Origin: Pedinophyceae sp. YPF-701
Lineage: Eukaryota; Chlorophyta; Pedinophyceae
DNA: 64,000 bases
NCBI GenBank assembly: GCA_916048055.1
Contig: CAJZHL010000012.1
Coordinates: forward strand, 62,001-126,000
Direction of reading: 5' to 3'
Shown: positions 24,423 to 34,800 of the stretch, in pieces
Position numbering within the stretch: the first letter of the stretch is position 1
How the letters are laid out: every line of letters begins with the position of its first letter
The notes under the pieces: model-generated
What the model was told of the DNA's origin: nothing
Seen by the model: only the letters and a program-made list of their open reading frames with translations
Databases searched by the model: none
Program-made: the position numbers and the translations under genes

Positions 24423-24991
24423 CTACGCTTGCGGCGCTGGCGTTTCGCCCAGCAGGATGGGCCTGAGTTCTCCGAAGTCCTCCATCTCTTGCACGTCGTC
24501 GCACGATCCAACGAACTTCCCGTCTACGTGTAGCTGCGGCAGCACGGAGTTCCCGTCGCTCGCCAGCAGCATCTCGCTGCGCCGGTGCGGCGTCTGTGTG
24601 AGGTCCACCTGCACGGCGCGGAGACGAGCGCCTCGCCGCCGTTGCAGCGCGCTCACGCACCCAAAGCACGCGCCGCCCGCGTCGCAGCACGCCGCCGGCG
24701 CCGCAGCACGCCGCGCCGGAGGCAACCGACCTGGGTAACAAGGCAACCTCCGGCGTGCAGCGCGTCGACGGACGCGGCCCGCGATGCGACGGCGCGGCGG
24801 GCGGTTGGACGCGAGGCAGACCGTCCAGCGATGGCACGTGACCGGCCCGCGCGCACCGTTTCGTACTCGATGCCGATCTTGAGTGCCAGGGCAGCCAACA
24901 GGGCGCCGAGACGCTCCACGTCGGCGCGAATCTTGTGCGTGGTCGGGAGCGACGTTGTGTACACGATGATCTTGGGCGACGCCCGGGGCAT
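24423..24991 (-). CDS. SH3BGRL-like thioredoxin-fold protein
   Basis: Two exons, 24991-24857 and 24608-24423, joined in phase 0 by a 248 bp GT-AG intron, give 106 residues. The joined protein reads KIIVYTTSLPTTHKIR, an alpha helix, then GIEYETVDLTQ across the splice, VLPQLHVDGKFVGSCDD and a C-terminal helix. This is the SH3BGR/SH3BGRL pattern, a glutaredoxin-related fold that lacks the catalytic CxxC: the SLPTT segment replaces the CPYC site, so thiol-disulfide activity is not expected. The length is typical of the family. An ATG further upstream in frame would add a basic extension, but the one chosen starts just before the first beta strand. Confidence 0.8.
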
Positions 24992-25348
24992 CGTCGTCCC
25001 GCAGCGGCCGGGACGCTCCGGGGCGATCTCCTCACGATCGATGGAGCACCGCAGGTGGCTCACTCCGCTCATCGAGCCCCCGCAAAACCACCGCCTGCGC
25101 TCCCTCGCCCGCGGGCGCGTTCCGACGCTGTGCGCGCCGCTGGAGCGTCGCGGGCAGAAATGCGCGGCGCACACTTGCGTGAGGGGCCTCTGACGCCTGT
25201 AAATAGGTCCCGGCCTCAGAAGCGGCCCGCGCCTCGAAGGTGCGGCGCCGGCGCCGCATGGAGGGACATTGTCGAGCTGGGCACAGGTGGTGCGGAGCTG
25301 TTGGATCGCGTGTTGGAGCCGTGCGCGACCCAGTGGGAGTGAGACCTG
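24992..25348. promoter_or_regulatory. Putative bidirectional promoter, SH3BGRL-like/frataxin
   Basis: A 357 bp gap between divergent start codons (24991 minus, 25349 plus). Both promoters must lie here or overlap the first exons. No TATA box or recognisable operator is evident; the call rests on geometry alone. Confidence 0.45.
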
Positions 25349-26143
25349 ATGGCCGCAGCCCTCCGTGGCGCGCGCTCGGGCCGCGCCATAGGGGCTCTCG
25401 CCCGCCGCATCGCCGACGAAGAAGCCATGGCGGTGCCTTCGTCAGGCGGTGCCTGGCAGGCCGGAGCTGCCTGCTCTCCCTCACCTGCAGCACGGCCCGC
25501 CTCGCGCGAGACCCGGCGCGGCCCCGCCGCCGCCGCGCAGCCACAGAGACGGAGTACCCATTCGCACGCGGCATCGGCGACTGCGGATTCCGCTGTTTTC
25601 GCACTCGGCCCAGTCCGTGTCCGGCTGTTTGGCTCAGACGCGGGGCAGTTACGCGTGATGCACCCGGAGGAATTCCCCGAGGGCGAGTTCAACAAGGTCG
25701 CGGACCACACGCTCGAGCAGCTCGACGAGGACATCGAGATCTTCGTGGAAGAGCACGTGCGCCGCCCCCGCGCGCCCCACCAACAACCCTGTCCCTCCTC
25801 AACCCCGTCCCCGGCACCGCGCCCGCGCAGCGGTCCCCTCAGCGGCGCCGCGCCGACGGAGCCCACGCGCCCCGCGCCGCACGTGCAGGGCGGCGACGAC
25901 TGCGACGTCAACTTCGGGCAAGGCGTCCTCACTGTCAACCTGGGCAGCAGGGGCACGTACGTGTTGAACAAGCAGGGGCCCAACCGGCAGATATGGACGT
26001 CGTCGCCCGTCAGCGGGCCGCTGCGGTTCGACTACGCCGGGAACGGGCGCTGGGTGTACGCGAGGGACGGCCGGGAGCTGCACGCGCTCCTGGAAACGGA
26101 GCTGTCGGACGCGTTCGGGGTGCGGCTGGAGCTGCAGAGGTGA
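25349..26143 (+). CDS. FXN: Frataxin, mitochondrial
   Basis: Two exons, 25349-25756 and 25889-26143, give about 220 residues. The 132 bp intron is in frame and open, but its splice sites are good (CAC|GTGCGC, TGCAG|GGC) and removal joins EIFVEEH to GGDDCDV exactly as in frataxins. The conserved core follows: GVLTVNLG, GTYVLNKQ, PNRQIWTSSP, SGPLRFDY, WVYARDG and LHALLETEL. The first helix carries the acidic iron-binding ridge (EQLDEDIEIF). The N-terminal 80 or so residues are Arg/Ala/Ser-rich with few acids, as expected for a mitochondrial transit peptide. Frataxin assists Fe-S cluster assembly on the cysteine desulfurase/scaffold complex in the matrix. Length is close to the human protein. 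Confidence 0.95.
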   Translation: MAAALRGARSGRAIGALARRIADEEAMAVPSSGGAWQAGAACSPSPAARPASRETRRGPAAAAQPQRRSTHSHAASATADSAVFALGPVRVRLFGSDAGQLRVMHPEEFPEGEFNKVADHTLEQLDEDIEIFVEEHVRRPRAPHQQPCPSSTPSPAPRPRSGPLSGAAPTEPTRPAPHVQGGDDCDVNFGQGVLTVNLGSRGTYVLNKQGPNRQIWTSSPVSGPLRFDYAGNGRWVYARDGRELHALLETELSDAFGVRLELQR

Positions 26144-26662
26144 CGGGCGGCGCGGGCGCGGCGGGGGCGTCGCGTGTGAGCTTCGAGCGGCGGGGCGAGC
26201 GCGTTGCGGCGGCGCTGGTGTAGTCACAGTGATGTGCGGTGCTGGGGAGCGATGCTGTGCGCGGAGGGAGCATGGCCCGTGGGGCGTTGCGTGCGCGGCG
26301 TCGGCGCGCCTGTCCCTCGGGCCTCCCGTATGCCGGGGTCGCTGGCGAGGCTGACTCGGGCACCCGCTTTCGCGTGCCTGTGTGGCGCGCTCGTGCGAGG
26401 GCTCAAACGCCCCGCGGACGCGAATGCCTGCGTTGCAGACCGCCCGCAGTCGTAGTGGGCGGCGTGCGGAGTCAGCGCCCACATTCCTTCTCGCGCCATT
26501 TTGGCGGAAGTGGCGTGTCGCCCTGACAGTTGTGTGTTGCCCACGGGGTGGGTCGCGAACCGACCCCACCGGCGCAGATGTACTCCGTGTCCCGGTGCGC
26601 CGCGTCACCAAGGTGGCGAGGAGGTCGGTGGGGCTCGCAGGCACCCCGCACGGCCCGCCAAC
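26144..26662. other. Intergenic region, frataxin to NUP160
   Basis: About 0.5 kb between genes on the same strand. No supported coding sequence, repeat or RNA gene was seen. It should hold the frataxin 3' UTR and the NUP160 promoter. Confidence 0.4.
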
Positions 26663-29600
26663 ATGCCCGTGCTGCGGGAGGTGCTGGTTGGCAGCGGCCC
26701 GGACAAGGGGCGCGACGTGGAGCTGCCCGGCGAGCGAGACGTGCGGCCCGCGGAATTCACGTGTCGGAGTGGGAGCGAGTCCGGTGAGGGCGCGTGCTCT
26801 GACGCGAGCCACACGCTGTACTTCGAGATGGCGCGCAGCTGAGCCCGGCAACGTTGGGGTCTCGCCGCGCGGCGCTCGTGACGCGAGGCTCACGGACTGC
26901 GACGCGTTGCTGCGCTGCAGGATGTGTGGTGTTTCAGGGGCCCACGCCGGGCGACCAGAGGACGCTGTTCTGGTCGCGGAGGGCGAGAGGCGAGATGGAG
27001 CTGCTGGAAACGAGCTCGCTGTGGCCGTCGCTGCGAGGGAGCTCGGTCGTCCTGCGTGCCGCGGACGGCATGACGCCGTTCATGGCCGTGGATGTGCGCG
27101 CGCAGAGTGCGGGGGGCGAGGCGCTGCGGCTGTACGTGCTCACAGGCGCCGGCGTGTGTTGGTCCATCCCCGCTCTCTTCCCCCGCGAGGCCGATCCGCG
27201 CAGCTCGAGCAGGCCGGTAGAAAGCCCAGGGCGTGATTGGACGAGGGCCTGGCCGCAGGATCTCCAGGGACGCTTCACCAGCCCGGCGGAGGAGCGAGAG
27301 CAGTCCACGCCGCAGGCGGCGATCGCGAATTTGGCTGTCGAGCACGCGACGCGCCGTCTCCTCATCCCGACAGTCGCGGCGCTCGCCGAGGTGTCGGGCA
27401 TGGCGGTGTGCAGCGGGCGCGTGGTCCTCGCTGGCAACGCCCCGGACGGCGCGGGCGTCGTCGTCGCCATCCCGTGCGGCTACATCGACTCGGACCGCCC
27501 CACGGCTGGCGAACCGTTCTACGAGCTCCAGGTGAGCCACGACCCCTGCCCATCCCCACCGCTGCCTTCCATCCCATCCCTCGACAGCTGTGTTGCCGGG
27601 AGCCGGCACCCAGACGTCACAACGCTGCGCCAGCGCCTCGGCCGCGGTGCATGCGGCCCGCGGGCCGTCGCAGAAACGCAGGCGCTCACTCCCCCCGGAC
27701 ACCCCCCCCCCCGCAGCACTCGGAGTCCCTACCCCAGAGCATCTACAAGCGCATCTTCGGCGCGCCCGGCGGGCCGTCCGTGGCAGCGGTTGCGGCCCTG
27801 CCCACCGCGTCCCCCGTCCTCGCCGTCGTCCGTTCGTCCGGCGCGCTCGAGATATGGGACGTGGAGTTCAGCGACCGCCTCGCCAGCACGTCCACGCCGG
27901 CCTGCGACGGCGCCGTGCTCGTGTGCGAGGACGGGCGCGACGCGGCGCTTGTCGGGATCACGCACTCGCTTCCCGACGGGCGGTTCGCGGGCATGTCGCT
28001 GTACTGCGTCACGGCGGACGGCGGAGGCTCCACCGCGACGTCCGCGGGCATCGCGCAGAAGTGGCACTCCGCGGACGTGCGGGGGGAGGCAGTTGCGATC
28101 GCACGCGCCGGGCCCGGGCGGACCCCGGCCGTTGCGGTGCTGCTGCGGGCCGGCGACGTCCGCGTGTGGTCATCTGCGGACGCGCGCGCCCGCAGCGGAG
28201 ACGTCGAGTTCGAGACGGTGCGCGAGCGCGCCGAGGAGGCCGTGTCGTGGGCGCGCGGGAGCGGTCCGAGGGCGGCAGTCGAGCGCGTGGCGGTGCGGGA
28301 GGCGACCTCGGACGAGGCAACTGCTATGGTGCTGGAATCCCTGTGCGCCGCTGGCGTACCCGCAGCGGCCGAGAGCGCGCGCCGTGTGGTGACCGTGGAC
28401 CCGGAGCGCGGCGTGGACCCGGAGCGCGGCGTGGCCCCGCAGGCGGTACAGGACGCGTCGGTGCGGGCGTCGCTGGAGTGGCAGCAGGGTCATGTCGCTG
28501 TTGGCCTGGCGCGGGACCCGGCGGGGGCGGTCGTCGTTGGTCGCGCGGGCGGGATCCTCGGGATCGGCATTGCGAGCACGTCGGCGTACGGCGGCGCGGA
28601 TTCGGGGCTTGCCGAGGCATGTTCCGTCATGGTCAAGTTGATTGGGCCGACACTGCGCGCTCGAGTGTCGGTGGGCGCGCTGGCAGGGCGGGACCTCGCG
28701 GGGCTCGTCGAGGACCTCGCAGCGTCGCTGACGCGCGGGCCGGAGCTCGTGGGGCTGAACCAGCGCGAGCGCGAGGAGGCGGGCAGGTGGCGGGCGCGCC
28801 TGCGTGTCCGTGTGCTGATGGCGGCGCGCAGGACCGTGGACAGCCTCGGCGGGTCCGCTGCGGCGACGGTACGGGCGCTGGCGATGCAGCTGCTGCCTAC
28901 ACGAGAGGGGACGCAGGAGCTGCGCCCCGGGGACGTCGATCCGCGGCAGAAACTGCTGGGTGCAGCAGCAGCGTCAGTGCTCGCAGAAGAGCGGGTGCAC
29001 GAGGCGCTGGCGCTGGCCACCCTGCTGAAGCTGCTTCCGCGGACCGGCGGCGACGACGGCATCGCGGAGGTCTATCCGGACGTCCTCGGCGTCCTGCAGC
29101 GCCTGCTGGTCGTGCGGTGGGTGCTACGCCTGCGCTCCGGCGGTGCTGCGGCTCCGGACATCGATGCGCGGCCCCGCGGCCAGAGCCCGCTGACGGCGTC
29201 CGTTGGCGCTCGTGCAAGCCCTGCGCGAGCGCTCCGTGGGACGCCGCCGCTGTGGGAGCTGTTGGAGGCGGTGGGGGAGGGGGGGGTGCTGCACGTGCCG
29301 CGCGAAGGGGTCTCGGCGACGGCGCTCGGCCGCGCAGTGTGCGCGGCGTTCGTGTCTCTCGGCGACGATCTCCCGGGCATGTTGTCGTCGCTGTCCGTCG
29401 GCCTCCTGCGCAAACGGCCTGAGGACGCCACGCGTGGTTGGTTGAGTCAGCTCGCCGCGCTCGGAGCCCCGGGCAGCGCGTCGAAGAGCGAGCCCGCGCT
29501 GCTGCTCGCCAACGCCCTCGGCATGCTCGGCACCGTCCAGCGCCACGGCTCGGCCAGCAAGGCAACAGACCTGATGCTGCGTGCTGCTCGCAGCGCTGCA

Positions 29601-31193
29601 GCCACGGCCACCCAGGGCGACCGAGCCGCGCTGGACCGCTTCCTCGACCTGCTCAAGTGCCTAGTAGGCAGCCATGCGCGCCTCGCCGACGACCTCGCGG
29701 AGGCACGAATCTTGCTGGAGCTGTTTGAGCACGTTCGCTATCTTGGCATGGCGGTGGTGTTCTCTCCGCTTCTCGACGCCGCGCTGCAGGCGGCGCTCGC
29801 TCACAGCGCGGACAGCGAGGACGCGCGGACGCTGGCTTCGACCGTGTGGGCGCGGCGCTTCGCGGTGGCGCTGGCGGACTGCGACTACGCGTCCGCGTAC
29901 GCCAGCATCGTGTGCGCGCCCGGGTGGGTGAGCGGCGCAGCGCGGGACTGCCTCGAGGACCTCGTGCATCAAATGCTGTCGCGTGGGCTCGTCGAGGAGG
30001 TCTGCGGACTGCCTTGGGCGGGAACGCTGCCTTGCTCCCAGCCAGGCCAGACGCTGTGCACAGCCGCTCAAGTCGCCGACGTGCTCGCGCGGAGGGCGGA
30101 GCACGCGTCGGTTGCGGCCTCCAAGTGCCGCTACCTCACGCTCTACGCGTTTCACGCCACGCGCCACAACTTCCGCGCCGCAGCGGCCGCCATGCTCCAG
30201 TACGCACGGCGCCTGTCCGCGGAGGCCCCGGCGGGCGCGGAATCCGCCGACGAGGCCCACCAGGCCCTCATCACGTGCATCAACGCGCTCCACCTCGTGC
30301 CCGAGGAGCAGCGCTGGCTGCCACTGCCGCAAGAGTCCCCGGCAGACGCGGCTGTGGCCCAGCGGCAGCGACACCGCGACGCCGGCAGGGCGACCCGCTC
30401 GCTCGTGACGCTGTCGGAGCTAGAACAGGACGTTGCGCTCGCCCGCGCATGTCGCGACGCGACGCGACGCGGAGCGCAACTTCCGCTCAGCCGGGACCTG
30501 TCGCAGGTGGTTGAGCGCCTCGTGCAACTCCGGGACTTCGCGGCGGCGACGGACCTGATCTGCGGTGCCGCGCGAGCCGTGCCACCTCGCGAGGACCCAC
30601 AAGTGCTGCGCGGGCTCGCATGCAGGGCCGTCTCCGAGCTGGCGGAGGTCTGCGCAGAGCAGCAGCGCAACGCAACGCCTTCGCGTGCGGCTGCACCACG
30701 GAAGGCCTGGCACCAGCTGCGCGTATCGATTGAGTCTCTGCGGGGCGCTGCGCCGGCGCTCGACGTGGTCGCGGCGGCTGCGGACGCAGTGCTGGGCAGC
30801 GGCTCATTGGGTTCGGCACACAAGTGGCCAGTTGCCTTGCCTCGCTGGCTGCGGGACATGCTGGTCAGCCCGCAGCGCGGCACGGCGGGCTTCGCTGGCC
30901 CTGGGCACGACCCTGCTGCTCTTCTGCGGCTGCTGCTGCGGCAAGGGATGCTTGCAGATGCCGCAGAGGTGGCGCTCGAGTGCTTGCGTGCGGCGCACTG
31001 GGCGCTGGACCAGCCTCACGCTGCGGACCACGCTGGCGCGCAGTGGGTGCCGTACGACTTGCTCGCCGAGCTCGCAGGCAGGCTGGAGGAGGCGGGAGAA
31101 AGGAAGCTGCGGAGAGCTCTGCTAATGGCCTTGGTCGATCGGGGCGACCAGCTTGCCGTGTTCCGCGCCCAGGGCGTCGGACGGGGATGGTAG
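26663..31193 (+). CDS. NUP160: Nucleoporin NUP160
   Basis: Three exons, 26663-26783, 26921-27531 and 27717-31193, phases 1 and 0, give about 1,402 residues, close to human NUP160 (about 1,436). The N-terminal part is beta-propeller-like (GPTPGDQRTLFW, LYVLTGAGVCWSI, SGALEIWDV), and from about residue 450 the protein is alpha-helical. The most diagnostic stretch is YLTLYAFHATRHNFRAAAAA, followed by CINALHLV and RWLPLP, which matches the conserved helical block of NUP160 in plants and animals. NUP160 belongs to the Y complex (NUP107-160) that scaffolds both faces of the nuclear pore. A small in-frame repeat (DPERGV twice) lies near 28400. The first exon is short (40 codons) and rests on splice phase and propeller continuity, so it is the least certain part. 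Confidence 0.85.
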
Positions 31194-31820
31194 GGGGCGC
31201 TGTGATGCAGCATCAGCGCGCCGTGGCATGAATGACTGACGACGTCGCGTCAACAGAAAACCTCAGAGGGTTTTGAATGCGCTCGCAGCTTGCAAAGGAA
31301 GTGTTCGACACACCCGCGCAGGACACGCAACGTGCAGAGGCCCATGGGCCGCTGGCAAACGAGCCTGGGCGTCGAGACGGTCGTGGGACTGATTCGTGTT
31401 ACAGTACAGTATTACTGAGTCAGCACTGTCTGTCTAGCCGTGCGGGCATCCGCACAGTTGCGACGTGAAGACGTCCCCCTGATCTAGGGGGGAAAAGGGG
31501 GGGGAGGGAAGGCTGGTGGGCCGGGAGGATGGCTGCGGCGTTGTGGTGGTCAACGGGCCTTAGAGGGAATTTAGGGGTGGGGTGGGACGGGGGGGAACCA
31601 AGGGGGCGGCGATGACTCGTGCCCGCCGAGAAGAATGCGCCCAGCGCGAATGCATGACCGTCATCCTCATGGTGTCACGCATCCACGGAGGGGTTGCGGG
31701 CGACGGAGCTGGGGCGGCAGGTTGCGCCTCCCACCTTGCGAGCGTCACGGCGTCAAGCCTGCGCGGCTGCCGAGCCCCGGAGGACCCGCGCGCGCGCCGC
31801 GCCGTGCAGTGAGCGCGTGC
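31194..31820. other. Intergenic region between convergent genes
   Basis: About 0.6 kb separating the NUP160 stop from the stop of the minus-strand PAS protein gene. It contains G/A-rich runs around 31490-31600. No gene or structured repeat is supported; it is most likely the two 3' UTRs and a spacer. Confidence 0.4.
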
Positions 31821-34800
31821 TTACTTCCCCTTCTTGCTCGACGGGATCATCTTCTCCTTCTTGGAGCCCGACGCCACCTTGGCAGCAAGGTTGCCTCCTC
31901 CGGCCGCGGGCGCCGCGCCGCCGTCCCCGCCCTCCGCCTCGGCCTTCTTCGCGCCTCGCGTGAACACGCGCTTGAGGAACCTCTTCCACTTGGGCGTGAC
32001 CCGCTTCTTCCGGTTCGCGTGGCTGTCGCGGATCTTGGCCAAGAGCTCGTCCACCCCGCTGGCCTTGGGCACCAGGGTGAGCAGCCGCGACATGTGCTTG
32101 ATCTCAAGCGCGTTGAGGTGGAAGTACGGCTTGGTGACGATGTAGATCGCCGCGGGGATCAGCAGGACCGTCAGCACGAAGAGAATCACGTGCAGGGTCT
32201 TCACCAACTCGAGCATCTCGAAGTCGTCTCCGACCGCAACCTGCATCTGCTTCATCGCGTTCACCAGGTCGTCGCGCCCGAAGTCGTACAGGAAGTACCA
32301 CTGCGGGTTCCCGTCCACCAGTGCCAGGGTCGTGATGTCCGTGTACACCAGCGTGCGCGCCTTCTCGATGAATGCCGCCACCAGGTCGTTGATGCCGTTC
32401 TGCACGAGCGGCGCGTTCGGGTCCGTGGAGTTGATGCACGGAATCCACTGCGAGTAGCACCGCGGGGTGAACTGCAGGTCGCGCAGCTTGGGCGTCGAAA
32501 CAACAAAGCCCTCGGGGATGAAGGGGGTCTCGCGGCCGACGACGAGGTCCAGGTGGCGCTCCTTGAGCAGGATCGATGCGTCAAGCAGCTGCGTGCGGAT
32601 GCTCTCGATGGCGTCGCGCTGCTGCGTGTCGGTCAGGGCCTGGAAGATGCCCGTCTTGTGGATGAACTGGTTGGCGCGGACCGAGAGTTCCTGGCCGTAG
32701 AAGATGACGCGCACGCCCTCGTAGGACTCAAGGTGGGTCCACTGCGTCGCACGCAGGCGGTTGAGCGACGTCTTGCCCAGGGCGATCGACACGCCGATGA
32801 TGACTGCAACCATGACGCCCCACGTCATCAGCGGGACGCAGAGCATGGTCAAGCGCCGGATGTGCGACTTGAAGTTGCCGCGGCGGCGGTGCAGCTGCGC
32901 CGTGGCCGCGCGCATGTCCGAGTCGTTGATGCGCACGTTGCAGCGAGCCATGCGGTTGAACGCGTTGCCGTCGTCCGAGTTGTCCTCCTTCTTCTTCTTT
33001 TCGGCCAAAGCTCTTTCTCGCGCGTCTTCATTCTCGCGCTCGCGCTCCTCCTCGCTGTCGATGTCGTCGTCGTCGTCCACGGTGATCTTCGCGCGGGCCA
33101 GTTCAATCACCAGCGAGCGAGGCATCGACAGGAACAGGGCACCGAGCTGGACCTTGCGCTGCCAGAGGCCCCAGACCATCTTGAAGACGACGCACACGGC
33201 GAGCGGCGTGAAGAAGCCGATTTCGATCGCCAGGAAGACCGTGGCGATGACGTTGACCTTGGCCAGGTTGTCCTCGGCGCGTGTGGTGTACAGGTCGATG
33301 ACCTCCGCGAACGCCGGGCCGAGAATCGGCACGCCGTTCTCGATGATGAAGGTGAACTCGCGCGTCGTGTCCATCTTCGCCTTGTCCTCCGTCGAGAACG
33401 AGAGCAGATGCACTGCCATGGAGACGTACAGGCCGCCGAGGTCGTACAGAGTCATCTGCTCCGAGATGGTCGAGTTGACCTCGTGGTTGCGCGTCATGAC
33501 GGTGATCGTGTGCATCTTGCCCACCCACAGATCGAGCAGCGGGCCCCTGAACTTGTCCGTCGCGGCAACCGAGTCCTCGTAGATCTTCTCCTGGATCCTG
33601 GCCAGCGCAGTGGCGTCGGTGTACATGAAGACCTCCGTCTGGTTCAGGTTGCGCGTCGGGTCTGTCAGCATCGTCTGGTACGACACGCCCGAGTACACGG
33701 CCATGAGCACGCGGGTGTTGTAAGCAACCTGCACCGTACGCGTCATCATCTCGCCGCAGAGGTTGACCGACTGAAGCAGCGTCGTGTGCTGGTCGAGGAA
33801 CATGATCATGGTGCCGAAGCACGCCGAGTGCGCCGCCAGCAGCACGATTGCAAGCGCAATCATGTAGCGGCGGAGGGCAATCAGCGGCCAGCGCAGGGCC
33901 TCGCTCTCCAGCACCCGCACGAAGCGCTTCAGGCGGCGCGTCTTGCCAGCGCCGGACATGCCGCTCGTCATCGAGCCGGAGGCGATGGAGCCGCCGTCCG
34001 ACAAGCTGGCATTGATGTCAGCGAGCTGCTGCTCCGTCAGCCCCGTGCCCTCGTTGCGCGCGTGCACGTTGGCGTCGTCGACCAGCAGGCGCGAACGCGT
34101 GGCGTGGGAACCGCCCGCGGACCGCGGAGGGGACGCGTTGCCGTCGCCTCCCTTGCCCTCCTGGAACTGCGCCCTCTTTGCACCCGTGCCCTCGAGCAGG
34201 CGCTTGGCCGCGGCGGCAGCGCCAGGGCCGCTCGCCTCCTTGACATCCTCCGCAACGGCGCGCTCCTCGGCGGCCGGGTCCTCCTCGACGGCAGCGCTGT
34301 GGCTGCGCGAATCGTCCTCCGACACGTGCGCGGCAACCTTGAGCTGGCGCTCCGACTCCTTCATCTGCCGCAGGGCCGCCTTCGTGAGCTTCATGTGCTT
34401 GCCCGACGGCCCCGCAGCGAGGCCGCCGCGGCGCGACGTCTGCCCCGACATGAGACCCGATGCCTTCTCGTCGCGCATCATCCACTCCAAGATGCGGCCC
34501 TCCTTCTCGGGGGTGAGCTCCACCGCGTCCGGGTCCTCGACGGACGGGCGCGCCGGCGTCCCCACGGCCTCGAGGTTCGCCCACACGTTGACGGCCTGCT
34601 TCATCTCGCTGCCACTCTTCCGGCTGTCCGGCTCGCCGAGCAGCCCCAGCGAGTCCTCGTCGCCGCCGCCGTGGCCCGACATCCCAGGAGCGAGCCCCGC
34701 CTCGCGCGCCGCGCCCTCGAACGCGGCCGTGAGCATGGCGACCTTGCTGCCCTCCTTCTCGACCTCCCGCGGCCTCAGGCGCGAGCCCTCACGCTGCAGC

